A DNA stretch of 64,000 bases from CAWINX01 sp963702055 (GCA_963702055.1 OY969702.1:806001-870000), one strand, 5' to 3'; counted from the first letter of the stretch, positions 33,219 to 41,243 are shown. A program made the numbers and translations. The notes: generated by a model not told the origin, from the sequence alone.

Positions 33219-33449
33219 ATGGCCGCATCAGTCGACTTCACGATCTCCTTCGACAGCCCCGATGAGGAGGGCTGGGTCGTCGCGCGCGTACTGGAGGTTC
33301 CTGGTGCGATGAGCCAGGGTCGCACCCGGGAAGAGGCGCGGGAAAACGTCCTCGACGCCCTGCGCACGGTACTTACGCCCGATGAGGAACTCATCGGAGA
33401 GACGCCCGAGTCGGATCGTGAGCATCTGCGGTTTACTGCCGCGGCGTGA
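33219..33449 (+). CDS. hicB: HicB-family antitoxin (copy 1)
   Basis: 76 residues with the HicB partial-RNase H fold: FTISFDSPDEEGWVVARVLEVPGAMSQGRTREEARENVLDALRTVL. It neutralises HicA and probably represses the operon. The stop overlaps the hicA start (GTGA). It is a close paralogue of 39496-39726, about three quarters identical by eye. The upstream 60 bp, including GGCGCTACCG just before the start, are also shared with copy 2. Confidence 0.88.
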   Translation: MAASVDFTISFDSPDEEGWVVARVLEVPGAMSQGRTREEARENVLDALRTVLTPDEELIGETPESDREHLRFTAAA

Positions 33450-33637
33450 AGCGCCGCGACCTCGAACGCCACCTCCGCGCCCATGGCTGCCGAGAGATCG
33501 GCGGCTCAAAGCACACGAAGTGGCGCGGTCCCGCCAACCAAGTCTCCGCCGTTCCGCGACACAATCAGATTGGCCCTGGGCTTACGCGCTCAATTTGCAG
33601 GCAGCTGGGAGTCCCCGCCCCTCCAAACCCTCGCTAG
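33446..33637 (+). CDS. hicA: HicA-family mRNA interferase toxin
   Basis: 63 residues. The catalytic His lies in IGGSKHTKW and the C-terminus has the standard VPRHNQIGPGLTRSICRQLGV. HicA cleaves mRNA; HicB (33219) neutralises it. GTG start overlaps hicB. It is intact, unlike the stump behind hicB copy 2, where only the first residues MKRRDL survive. Confidence 0.9.
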   Translation: MKRRDLERHLRAHGCREIGGSKHTKWRGPANQVSAVPRHNQIGPGLTRSICRQLGVPAPPNPR

Positions 33638-33699
33638 GTGAGGACGGAGCTCAGGACGCGGGCCGTTTGAAGAAGCAGGTCGTCAGCTTTCGCCAATCG

Positions 33700-34056
33700 C
33701 TATGGCCCCGGAGGGACGCCACCGCTGGGCGCGTAGCGACTGCATGCCTGGAAGGCCTTGCGCGCCTTGGCCGAATCCTGCCCCGCGAACGGCGGTGCTC
33801 CCGCACCGGCAGAACCACCTGGTGGCTGCCCCCCGTTGGGAGGTCCCCCGCTGGGAGGGCTGGGGAGATTGAATCCGTGCTTCTTCAGGCAGTCGGTGAA
33901 GGCAGAGAACTGGCCTCCGCCCGGCCCGGCCCCGGGGGGAGCGATTCCACCCGGGTAGCTGGTGGTGGCATCGCCTCCACCGCCACAGCCGGCCAGCGCC
34001 AGCGCGCTCAACACCGACAGGAACGCCAGGCGCCTTGATCCCGCGAGCAAGGTCAC
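33700..34056 (-). CDS. Small lipoprotein, last gene of HK-RR-ABC cluster
   Basis: 118 residues from GTG 34056. Signal peptide with lipobox SALALAGC (Cys about residue 24). The mature part is Gly/Pro-rich with a two-Cys core (FTDCLKKHGFNLPSP, KARKAFQACSRYAP). This pattern is common in small actinobacterial lipoproteins encoded with ABC exporters. The start overlaps the ATPase stop. It may be the substrate-delivery partner or the cargo of the exporter. Confidence 0.78.
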   Translation of the reverse strand: MTLLAGSRRLAFLSVLSALALAGCGGGGDATTSYPGGIAPPGAGPGGGQFSAFTDCLKKHGFNLPSPPSGGPPNGGQPPGGSAGAGAPPFAGQDSAKARKAFQACSRYAPSGGVPPGP

Positions 34057-34793
34057 GCCTCCAATCCAAGCCGCAGTCCCGCCGGGCCTGCGCCGGATTG
34101 CTCCAACTGTCCGTCCTGCATGCGGAGGAGCACTGGCGCCTCCGCGGCGATCGCGGGATCGTGGGTGATCAGGACGACGGTCTGACCCTGCTCACTGGAG
34201 AGTTCGCGCAGCAGGTTGAGGACATCCGCTCCGGTGCTGGAGTCGAGGTTGCCGGTCGGCTCGTCGGCAAGGATCACCCGAGGGGAATGGGTGAGCGCCC
34301 GCGCGATCGCCACCCGCTGCTGCTCCCCACCCGAAAGCTGACTCGGAAGATGCGTACGTCGCGCGCTCAGGCCGACTCGCGCGAGCAACTGCTCCGCCCT
34401 CTCTCGCCTCTCCGCTCCCGGCAGCTTGCTCGGCGCCAACGCAACCTCGACGTTCTCGATTGCGCTCAGGGTGGGAATCAGGTTGAACTGCTGAAAGACG
34501 AAACCGAAGGTCTCGAGTCGCAGTCGCGCCAGCTCGACATCGCCGAGGCGACCCAAATCCGAGCCCTCGAAATACACCTCGCCGGAGCTGGCCCGGTCGA
34601 GACCTCCCAGGAGTTGGAGAAGCGTCGACTTTCCAGACCCGCTCGGCCCGGCGATCGCGACGAACTGACCGGCTTGGATCTCCAGTTCGACTCCGCGCAG
34701 GGCCAAGACCTGCGCCTCGCCCTGACCGTAGGTCTTGGTCACCCCTTTCAGTTCGTAGAGGGAATGGGCTCCGGGTTGGCTCTGGAAGTTCAT
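34053..34793 (-). CDS. ABC exporter ATPase, MacB/LolD type
   Basis: 246 residues from ATG 34793, with GGAG seven bases upstream. Motifs: A-loop Tyr in KTYGQG, Walker A GPSGSGKST, Q-loop FVFQQFNLIP, signature LSGGEQQR, Walker B VILADEPTGNLD, H-loop ITHDP. It pairs with the permease immediately upstream (27 bp). Together with a lipoprotein and a two-component system the set looks like an envelope-stress or antimicrobial-peptide exporter. Confidence 0.93.
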   Translation of the reverse strand: MNFQSQPGAHSLYELKGVTKTYGQGEAQVLALRGVELEIQAGQFVAIAGPSGSGKSTLLQLLGGLDRASSGEVYFEGSDLGRLGDVELARLRLETFGFVFQQFNLIPTLSAIENVEVALAPSKLPGAERRERAEQLLARVGLSARRTHLPSQLSGGEQQRVAIARALTHSPRVILADEPTGNLDSSTGADVLNLLRELSSEQGQTVVLITHDPAIAAEAPVLLRMQDGQLEQSGAGPAGLRLGLEA

Positions 34794-34820
34794 CACTCGT
34801 CTCCTTCGTCGGTGGTTGAG

Positions 34821-36326
34821 CTACTCGACGCTCCGCAGTGCCTCCGCCGGGCGCAGGCGAGCGGCACGTGTCGCCCCGATCGCGCCGGCGATCAGTCCGC
34901 CCAACACGGCGAGGGCGATAGCGAGGGCGATCATCGAAGCGTCGACGGGCGCGTTAAGAGAAACGACGCTGGTGCCTCCCTGGACCGCGCCTTGACCGAA
35001 GCCGCCGCCGCCGGGTGGGCCGGGAAATCCGCCGCCGCCCTGAGTGGCTTGCGCGACGGTGGCCTTCAGGGTGGGCCCGAAGGCGTCGATCAATGCCGCG
35101 CCGCCGATTCCGAGCAGCGCGCCGACGACGCCGCCGAGGATCCCCTGGGCCACCGACTCCCCGGTGACCTGGCGAATCACAAGGCGCTGGCGCCACCCCA
35201 GCGCCTTCAGAGTTCCCAGCTCGCGGGTGCGCTTGTTGACCGATGAGAGCGTCAACAGCGAGGCGATCAGAAACGCGGCAACCAGTGCCACGATCGCCAG
35301 CGCGGTGCCGAGCTTGCTGGAGAGGTTCTTGGCATCGACCAGTGAGCCCGACACCTGATTCGCCAGATCCTGAGCCGTGATCACCTGTGATCCGGGGAAC
35401 GAACTCTCGATTGCCTTTGAGACCGCGCCAACCTGACCCGCGCTGTCGGCGCGCACCCGAAGGACGTTGACTCGACCCTGGTGGTCGGAGAGCTTCTGCA
35501 GGACGCCGAGTCGGAGGTAAATGTCGGATGTCTGTCCGCCCAAGGGCGGTTGTGCGATTCCGACGATCTTGAAGTCCTGGCCGTCGATCGTGGTCTTGTC
35601 GCCGACGTGCAACCTCTGATCGGATGCATAGCTCTGGCTGATCACCGCCTGGTGATTTCGCGTCGCGACCGTCCCGCCAGAGCCGAAATAGCTGCCCCTG
35701 ACGATCTGCGAGGGAGTGACCAAGGCGAGGCTGGGCGTCGAATAGTCCACACCGGAGATCGTCGAGGGCGCGAAGTTGATGCTGTTGGGCGGTCCGCCCG
35801 CGCCGCCGGCCGGGGGGCCGAAACCGGAGGATTGGGTCTCCTTCGGCACCTTTCCAGAGACGTGAATCAGGTTCAGCGTCAGCGCCGGTGCGGTTTGCTT
35901 GACCCCATTGATCGCCGCGACCTTTCGAGTCTCGGAGGCGGGGAAGCTGAGGTCGGTGGTGAGGAAGGAGTCGCGCGAGAAATGGCTGCCGGCGGAGCCC
36001 AGGTTCTGCAGCCCCAGTCGCGCGCCGCCGTTCTCCTTGCGCAGCTCCTGCTGCTCCTTGGCGGAAAGCCCCGCGCCGCCGGGCCCGCCGGGACTGAAGC
36101 TCTCGCTGGAGCCCGAGCCCGAAACCTGCAGAGGCCGGCTGACCGACATGTCGGTGCCGACGCCGGTCAGCGGTTCGAGCACCTTGGTTTGGGCATCGTC
36201 GAGGCCCTTGGAAAGGGCGACGACGGTGACGACCAAGCCGACGCCGACGGCGAGGCCAAGGGTGGTCAGAACCGTGCGGCCCTTGCGTCGCCGAAGCTCG
36301 GCTGCGATGTAGCGGATGTAGAACAC
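34821..36326 (-). CDS. ABC exporter permease, FtsX/MacB family
   Basis: 501 residues from GTG 36326 (MFYIRYIAAELRRRKGRT), preceded by AAAGGA. One helix (about 20-40), then a long extracytoplasmic domain rich in Gly, Ser and Pro (LSAKEQQELRKENGG, GPPAGGAGGPPNS), then three C-terminal helices with the FtsX motif RELGTLKALGWRQRLVIRQVTGE and end RPAEALRSVE. A Gly-rich low-complexity insert (GGGGFPGPPGGGGFG) sits between helices 3 and 4. The gene is between the kinase and the ATPase on the same strand. Confidence 0.9.
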   Translation of the reverse strand: MFYIRYIAAELRRRKGRTVLTTLGLAVGVGLVVTVVALSKGLDDAQTKVLEPLTGVGTDMSVSRPLQVSGSGSSESFSPGGPGGAGLSAKEQQELRKENGGARLGLQNLGSAGSHFSRDSFLTTDLSFPASETRKVAAINGVKQTAPALTLNLIHVSGKVPKETQSSGFGPPAGGAGGPPNSINFAPSTISGVDYSTPSLALVTPSQIVRGSYFGSGGTVATRNHQAVISQSYASDQRLHVGDKTTIDGQDFKIVGIAQPPLGGQTSDIYLRLGVLQKLSDHQGRVNVLRVRADSAGQVGAVSKAIESSFPGSQVITAQDLANQVSGSLVDAKNLSSKLGTALAIVALVAAFLIASLLTLSSVNKRTRELGTLKALGWRQRLVIRQVTGESVAQGILGGVVGALLGIGGAALIDAFGPTLKATVAQATQGGGGFPGPPGGGGFGQGAVQGGTSVVSLNAPVDASMIALAIALAVLGGLIAGAIGATRAARLRPAEALRSVE

Positions 36327-36411
36327 CGGTCGTCCTTTCGTCGTCGCTTCGTGCCCGGCGGAGCGATATACGCCGCTCCGCCGGGACTGATCGCGATCAA
36401 ACAGGAGCGAG

Positions 36412-37806
36412 CTAAGGACGAACGAAGAGCGACGTAAGAACTGGCGAAGAATCGGGGAAGCGAATCCGCAGGATCGCCCCACCCCCCTCCGCGTTGTCCG
36501 CCGCAACCTCCGCGCCGTGGGCCTCCGAGGTCTGGCGCACGATAGCCAGGCCCAGGCCGGAGCCCCTCATCCCGCGCGCCTCCCTTGCGCGGTAGAAGCG
36601 GTCGAAGACGAAGGGAAGGTCCTCCGGCTTGATGCCGGGGCCGTGGTCGCGCACTTCGAGAGCGCCGTCCCGCAAGCGGACCTCGACCCGCCCGCCATCG
36701 ACACTCCACTTGGCGGCGTTGTCGAGCAGGTTGTAAATCGCCCGATCGAGTCGCTCCGGCACTCCCCGCACGACGCACGGCTCAAGGTCACATTCGAAAT
36801 CCACGGTCGGGGCGTGGCGCCGGACGCGGGCGACCGCGAAACGGACGATCTCGCTCAGCTCAACTTCGCTGAGGTGGCGCTCCGGCTCCCCACTCCGAGC
36901 CAATTCGACCACGTCATCGGCAAGCAGGGTGATCTCGTCCATCTGCTCGACGAGGTCCCGACAGAGCTCGGCTCGATCGGCAGGATTCAGACGGCCCTCG
37001 CCGTCCTCGCGCAGAAGAAGTTCCATATTCGCCTTCATCGAGGCCAGCGGCGTGCGCAACTCGTGCGAGGCATCGGAGACGAGGTGTCGCTGTGCCTCGG
37101 CGGAACGCTGCAGGGCGTCGAGCGTCGCGTTGTAGGAACGCGCCAGACGTCCCAGCTCATCGTCGCTCTCCACCGGGAGGCGCCGGGTCAAATCGGGCCC
37201 TTCCGCGATCGACTCCGTCTGCGCGGTGAAGCGTCGCACCGGAGCCAGTGAGGCCCGTGAGACGGCACCCCCCAGAACGGCCGCCAGCCCGATGCCGCCA
37301 ACCGTGATCGCCAGCAACAGATAGACAAGGTCGTGCAGGACGCCGTCGACCTCGTTCAGCGGGCGGGCTATTTGAATCGCGCCTTTGCCCGGCAGCGCAG
37401 TGGTCAGGACGCGCAGATGGTTGCCGTTGACGGTTTCGTCCCGCAGGGTGGTGCCGAGCTTGCCAAGAGCTGCCTGGCGAGCGATGGAATCGACGGGGAG
37501 CCTTGCCCCTCCCCCGCCCGGGGGCCTGATGATTCGGCCGGACGGGGAGACGAACTGCACCAGCCCTTCCGCTCCGCCGAATCGGGCTCCGGGGGTGCGG
37601 TTCGGTCCCAGGCGGGGCAGAGCGGCGGGTGGCAGAGGGGCGTCTCGCAGGAACTCCTTGGTGACCCTGGCGCGCTGAATCAGGGAGGAGTCAACCTCGC
37701 CCCGCAGCTTGCTGCGCACGACCAGGTAAGCGCTCAGCGATGCGAGGGCGACCGCCGCCGCCACCGCGACCGCCGCCGCCAGGGACATGCGACGGCGAAT
37801 GGTCAT
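36412..37806 (-). CDS. Sensor histidine kinase with HAMP domain
   Basis: 464 residues. A first helix (about 8-28), an extracytoplasmic domain (about 30-155), a second helix, then HAMP (RFTAQTESIAEG), HisKA with SDASHELRTPLASMKANME, and HATPase (NLLDNAAKWS, DHGPGIKPED, GSGLGLAIV). Its start overlaps the stop of the response regulator, so the pair is co-translated. It probably senses an envelope signal and controls the neighbouring exporter genes. Confidence 0.92.
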   Translation of the reverse strand: MTIRRRMSLAAAVAVAAAVALASLSAYLVVRSKLRGEVDSSLIQRARVTKEFLRDAPLPPAALPRLGPNRTPGARFGGAEGLVQFVSPSGRIIRPPGGGGARLPVDSIARQAALGKLGTTLRDETVNGNHLRVLTTALPGKGAIQIARPLNEVDGVLHDLVYLLLAITVGGIGLAAVLGGAVSRASLAPVRRFTAQTESIAEGPDLTRRLPVESDDELGRLARSYNATLDALQRSAEAQRHLVSDASHELRTPLASMKANMELLLREDGEGRLNPADRAELCRDLVEQMDEITLLADDVVELARSGEPERHLSEVELSEIVRFAVARVRRHAPTVDFECDLEPCVVRGVPERLDRAIYNLLDNAAKWSVDGGRVEVRLRDGALEVRDHGPGIKPEDLPFVFDRFYRAREARGMRGSGLGLAIVRQTSEAHGAEVAADNAEGGGAILRIRFPDSSPVLTSLFVRP

Positions 37807-38486
37807 CCGGCCGATTCCCGCAGCACGTAGCCGACGCCGCGAACCGTCTGGATCAGGCGTGGCTCGCCCCCGCCTTCGAGTTTGCGACGCAGATAACCGA
37901 CGTAGACGCCCAGGGAATTCGAGGTTGGGCCGAAGTCATAGCCCCAAACCTCTTCGTTGATCAGCTCACGGGTCAGCACCCGACCCTGATTACGCATCAG
38001 CAGCTGCAGCAACGCGAACTCGGTGCGGGTGAGCGCGACCTGGCGCTCGCCCACGCGTACCTCGTGCTTGGCAGGGTCGAGGGTGAGCGTGGCGAACCTT
38101 AGCTCGCCGGAGTCTTCGGCGCCCTGACCGGTCCGCCGCAACAGAGCCTTGAGCCGCGCCAGCAACTCCTCCAGGGCGAAGGGCTTGACCAAATAGTCGT
38201 CGGCGCCCGCCTCCAGGCCGGTTACGCGATCCTCCACTGTCTCGCGTGCGGTGAGCATCAAGATCGGGGTCCTGTCGCCGGCGGCCCGAAGGCGCCGGCA
38301 AACTTCGAGACCATCGATGCCGGGCATCAGGACATCGAGGATCAGAGCGTCGGGCGCGTCCTGGCGAAGGTGAGAGATCGCCTCCTCCCCACTCGCAACC
38401 TCATCGACCCCGTAGCCCTCAAGCGCCAAGGCGCGGCGCAGCGCCGCCCGCAGCGGGTACTCATCATCGACGATCAAGACGTCCAC
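37803..38486 (-). CDS. OmpR-family response regulator
   Basis: 227 residues. Receiver: acidic pair VDDEYP, Asp in ALILDVLMPGIDG, Lys in DYLVKPFALEE. Winged helix DNA-binding domain with LTRTEFALLQLLMRNQGRVL and YLRRKLEGGGEPRLIQTVRGVGYV. It resembles MprA/TcrA regulators. First gene of the five-gene chain RR-HK-permease-ATPase-lipoprotein. The 55 bp upstream to the att repeat at 38542 must hold the promoter. Confidence 0.92.
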   Translation of the reverse strand: MDVLIVDDEYPLRAALRRALALEGYGVDEVASGEEAISHLRQDAPDALILDVLMPGIDGLEVCRRLRAAGDRTPILMLTARETVEDRVTGLEAGADDYLVKPFALEELLARLKALLRRTGQGAEDSGELRFATLTLDPAKHEVRVGERQVALTRTEFALLQLLMRNQGRVLTRELINEEVWGYDFGPTSNSLGVYVGYLRRKLEGGGEPRLIQTVRGVGYVLRESAG

Positions 38487-38541
38487 CCAAACAGGATGAA
38501 CGACGAGTTGAAGAATTCCGTAAGACTCGAGGAACTCCGAG

Positions 38542-38583
38542 GCACCGCTACGGGGATTCGAACCCCGGTTTCCGGACTGAGAA
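38542..38583 (-). repeat. att-like 42-bp copy of tRNA-Glu 3' part (internal)
   Basis: Identical to 33032-33073 and 47185-47226. The bases after it (GGCTCT..AAAGCC) and the stretch 38654-38690 resemble what follows the 33032 copy, so the two are remnants of related elements inserted one after the other. The 5' half of the tRNA is absent. Confidence 0.85.
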
Positions 38584-38674
38584 ATGGCTCTAGAAAGCCA
38601 TTTGCGGCCGATTTGTGCCTGAACTTTCCAAAGACTTCAGCGGAGATTCCGAGAGTTCGGTGGAGTCGGGGACA

Positions 38675-38687
38675 AATTTCGGGACAA
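38675..38687 (+). repeat. Direct repeat flanking vapBC, left copy
   Basis: AATTTCGGGACAA occurs here and again at 39444-39456, on either side of the vapCB cassette. It is part of an integrase-like 3' remnant, so it may be a recombination joint rather than a transposon target duplication. Confidence 0.6.
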
Positions 38688-38694
38688 AGTTCCG

Positions 38695-39093
38695 CTACCA
38701 GACCGCCCGCTCGCCGATCGCTCCCTGGATGTCTTCGTCGGCGCTGACGAGCGGCAGGTCGAGCGTCAGCGCAGTCGCCGCGATGATCCGGTCGAAGGGG
38801 TCGGGCACTTTCTCGCGGGGAATTGCCGCCATCTTGTCGAGCACCCGCAAGTCGAGCGGCACGACAGTGAACGCGTCCCCATCGACGATAGAGCGAGCAT
38901 CGTCGAGCACCTGTTCCGCCAGACGGCCAGAGTCGACCAGGTAGCGCAGATCGAGGAAGGAGCCGATCGAGACGTGGAGCGTCTTGGCGTCCAACGCCTG
39001 CTCGATGGCATCCGCACCGCTAGGCGAGCGCTCGCGCAGGGTGCCGCTGAGCATCCACAGCAGAGCGTGGGTGTCGGCAACGACGCCGGCCAC
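38695..39093 (-). CDS. vapC: PIN-domain toxin VapC
   Basis: 132 residues from GTG 39093. Acidic PIN residues are visible: Asp in VADTHALLW, the second acidic cluster in DPFDRIIAATAL and the last in LVSADEDI. VapC is an RNase, neutralised by the VapB-like protein encoded 8 bp upstream. The C-terminus ends at the edge of an integrase remnant. Confidence 0.88.
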   Translation of the reverse strand: MAGVVADTHALLWMLSGTLRERSPSGADAIEQALDAKTLHVSIGSFLDLRYLVDSGRLAEQVLDDARSIVDGDAFTVVPLDLRVLDKMAAIPREKVPDPFDRIIAATALTLDLPLVSADEDIQGAIGERAVW

Positions 39094-39101
39094 AAAGCGG
39101 C

Positions 39102-39332
39102 CTACTCGGCCTTGCCGCGCAACGCTTCTTGCCGAGCAGCCTTGATGTCGGCGATCTCGATCGGGGGGAGTTCGTCGGCGAGCGCCCCAACCGGCCAGGG
39201 CTGTTCCTGGCCGTTACCGGCGGACTTTGGCAGGACGTCAACCGCAGCCCCAACCTCCAACTCGGAGGCATCGGCCGCCGGCACGACGACGACGGTAGTC
39301 CCGTCCGGGCGCTTCTCGATCACCTTGGCCAT
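39102..39332 (-). CDS. vapB: VapB-like antitoxin
   Basis: 76 residues from ATG 39332. The N-terminus MAKVIEKRPDGTTVVVVPAAD is a beta-strand-rich DNA-binding arm of the AbrB/Phd kind and the C-terminal half (ALADELPPIEIADIKAARQEALRGK) is a helical toxin-binding tail. Position next to vapC supports the call; the exact antitoxin class is uncertain. Confidence 0.75.
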   Translation of the reverse strand: MAKVIEKRPDGTTVVVVPAADASELEVGAAVDVLPKSAGNGQEQPWPVGALADELPPIEIADIKAARQEALRGKAE

Positions 39333-39401
39333 GAGCCAAGGGTACCGCCTGTCCCAGGCTCAGCCTGTCATTCGCAGGTCGCCGAGGGCAGGCGACCGTT
39401 T

Positions 39402-39425
39402 GATCGAATCCCCGGTCTCCGGCGA
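39402..39425 (-). repeat. Degenerate att-like tRNA-Glu fragment
   Basis: GATCGAATCCCCGGTCTCC then GGCGAG aligns with the GATTCGAACCCCGGTTTCCGGACTGAG part of the 42-bp repeat, with three small deletions or insertions and a few changes. As at 33032, an integrase-like remnant and a hicB gene follow to the right. It is probably an old, decayed attachment site. Confidence 0.55.
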
Positions 39426-39443
39426 GGGCGGCAAGGTCGGAGG

Positions 39444-39456
39444 AATTTCGGGACAA
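39444..39456 (+). repeat. Direct repeat flanking vapBC, right copy
   Basis: Second copy of AATTTCGGGACAA (first at 38675-38687). It is continued by AGGTTTTCAGC..GC as at 33166-33190, upstream of hicB copy 2. Confidence 0.6.
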
Positions 39457-39495
39457 GGTTTTCAGCTGCGACAGCTAAGGCGCTACCGTTTGGCC

Positions 39496-39726
39496 ATGGC
39501 CGCATCGGTCGAGTTCACGATCTCCTTCGAGAGTCCCTACGAGGATGGCTGGATCGTCGCGCGCATCTTGGAAGTCCCTGGAGCCGTGAGTCAGGGCCAT
39601 ACGCGCGAAAAAGCCAAGGAGAACGTCCTCGACGCCCTGCGCACTGTGCTGACCCCAGACGAGGAGCTGGCCGGACAGGCGCCGCAAGCCGACCGCGAGC
39701 ATCTGCGCTTCGTAGCTGCGGCGTGA
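39496..39726 (+). CDS. hicB: HicB-family antitoxin (copy 2, toxin partner lost)
   Basis: 76 residues, close to 33219-33449 (FTISFESPYEDGWIVARILEVPGAVSQGHTREKAKENVLDALRTVLTP...). The next gene should be hicA, and a GTG overlapping the stop does begin MKRRDL, but the frame then leaves HicA homology at once, with no GSxH or VPRH motif. The antitoxin is therefore orphaned. It might cross-protect against the intact HicA at 33446. Confidence 0.85.
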   Translation: MAASVEFTISFESPYEDGWIVARILEVPGAVSQGHTREKAKENVLDALRTVLTPDEELAGQAPQADREHLRFVAAA

Positions 39727-39767
39727 AGCGCCGCGACCTTGACCCCTCCCTCCAAATCCTCGTTGAG

Positions 39768-39983
39768 ATGAGCGCTGAATTCCCACACTTCAAAGTCGGC
39801 CAGGCGGTCCTGGTAGACCAGGGGCTCCCCGGAGAAATCACGGCCGTCAAGCGAGGAGTGGTCCCTGGCAGCTTGGGTCTTGCCCCGCTTGATACCTGGC
39901 TCTACTCGGTTCAGCCCGACAACGGCGGCGACCACCAGGCCAACGTCCCGGAGTACAACTTGGTGGCGCAGAGGACTGAGTAG
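39768..39983 (+). CDS. Small hypothetical protein with SH3/KOW-like pattern
   Basis: 71 residues from ATG 39768 (MSAEFPHFKVGQAVLV). The pattern KVGQAVLVDQGLPGEITAVKRG...WLYSVQPDNGG...VPEYNLV is an all-beta barrel arrangement typical of short SH3/KOW-like modules. Its frame continues the six-residue hicA stump at 39723 without a stop, so translation could also begin there as a chimera. Function unknown. Confidence 0.55.
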   Translation: MSAEFPHFKVGQAVLVDQGLPGEITAVKRGVVPGSLGLAPLDTWLYSVQPDNGGDHQANVPEYNLVAQRTE

Positions 39984-40027
39984 GTTCGGCGCTGAGCCGG
40001 TCGACTCCACCGCGTTACGGTTGACAG

Positions 40028-40456
40028 ATGGCGCTACCCCCCGAAGTGCTGGGTCCCGCGATATCGCTCGTCGCGACCTACTGCGCGACGAAGGTGCCCG
40101 CCGAGCACGACGACAAGTTGAGGATCGAGTACAAGGTCCGCGGAAACACGATCACGATCTACGAGTGCCGCCCGCCTTGGCGAGAGGATTTCGGTCCGGA
40201 CTGGACCAAGGGGCGGATCGTCACCGCCCTCCACGCGCTTGATGAGGAACAGGTCATCCTCCCCCGGTATCTCAACCAAGGAGAGACGCGATTCCGTGAG
40301 CGTCGTGTTGAGGACTCGGTTGAGGTGGTCCGTAAACCCCTGAGCCGCGCTGCCGCTGCTAGAGGCGACCGTTCTGACCGATCCGAAGAAGCGCGACCAG
40401 CTCGCTCACGGCAGGGTCGGATTCGTCAACCTCGCCAGCCTCGTATGCGCGCTTGA
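40028..40456 (+). pseudogene. DUF3024 family fragment with altered C-terminus
   Basis: The first ~65 residues match DUF3024 (DDKLRIEYKVRGNTITIYECRPPWREDFGPDWTKG). The normal end of the family (LYWRDRN..W..Y, FWG) is replaced by unrelated Arg-rich sequence, and the last 98 bp overlap the convergent gene at 40359-40574. It is probably a 3'-truncated gene. No function is known for the family. Confidence 0.6.
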
Positions 40457-40574
40457 ACTCAGCGACGGACGTGCCCAGTAGCGCCCGAGCCTGAGCCTCC
40501 AGGTACTCGGCGTACTCCTTTGTGGAGGGCTCATAGACCGCCGTGCCCGCATCCGTTGTGAGAACGCTATTCAT
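40359..40574 (-). CDS. Small hypothetical protein
   Basis: 71 residues from ATG 40574 (MNSVLTTDAGTAVYEP). A helical middle (EYAEYLEAQARALLGTSVAEFKRAYEAGEVDESDPAVSELVALLRIG) looks like the C-terminal part of small antitoxin-like proteins. No toxin is adjacent. Function unknown. Confidence 0.6.
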   Translation of the reverse strand: MNSVLTTDAGTAVYEPSTKEYAEYLEAQARALLGTSVAEFKRAYEAGEVDESDPAVSELVALLRIGQNGRL

Positions 40575-40718
40575 GGCCCAGACGATGATAGGCCAGTCGG
40601 ACGGAACCTTGCCTTCGGAAGGATGTCTGCGCCGCGCCGCGCTCGCAACCGTCCGGCAAGTCACAGCGCGCGACGAATCTTGGTCAGGCTGACTCCGGCG
40701 AGGGACATCCGATGCTGG

Positions 40719-40997
40719 TCAGGACGCGAGGCGCTGCTGCTCGTCGCTCACGGGGACCAACTCGCCCTGATCGCTGAAAGGCGCCCTCCAGTAGACCGAC
40801 TTCATCAGACGCGCGTGGTCGGCCCGCGCGGCGCCGGCGGCGGTCTCCAGCGCGGTGACCAGATAGGACGCTGCGCCGTCCTTCTTCAGCTCCTTGGCCG
40901 TCTCGTCAAGGCGACGAGCGGCATCTTCGATGAAAAGCATCGCGCCCTCCACCTTGCGGAAGTGTTCTTCCTCGCGGGCTTGCTCTGCAGCGGTCAT
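40719..40997 (-). CDS. Small helical hypothetical protein
   Basis: 92 residues from ATG 40997 (MTAAEQAREEEHF). Almost entirely helical with heptad-like spacing (MLFIEDAARRLDETAKELKKDGAASYLVTALETAA). No known domain. It lies just left of the 19-bp tRNA fragment at 41085. Function unknown. Confidence 0.6.
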   Translation of the reverse strand: MTAAEQAREEEHFRKVEGAMLFIEDAARRLDETAKELKKDGAASYLVTALETAAGAARADHARLMKSVYWRAPFSDQGELVPVSDEQQRLAS

Positions 40998-41084
40998 CGA
41001 GCCAACTTTAGGGGCATCCCCGGACACGGGTGGACGCAGAGCCGCAAGAAGGGCAACAAAGCGAGGCCGAGAGCGTCTGAAACA

Positions 41085-41103
41085 CACCGCTACGGGGATT
41101 CGA
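41085..41103 (-). repeat. 19-bp fragment of the tRNA-Glu att repeat
   Basis: CACCGCTACGGGGATTCGA equals the first 19 tRNA bases of the 42-bp repeat, after which the sequence diverges (CTACGTACG). Nineteen exact bases in a region with four other copies is unlikely to be chance; it may be the joint of a deletion. Confidence 0.65.
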
Positions 41104-41243
41104 CTACGTACGTCCCCGGCGGATCGCCCAGCGGCGTCGAGCGGAGCTCTGCAGCTCTGCGCCCCGAGATTGTGGTCCTCTCGATCCCTCGATCCAAACG
41201 GCAGAGAAAACAGGTCCCCTTCGCGGACGTTCTCAGGTAGCCG

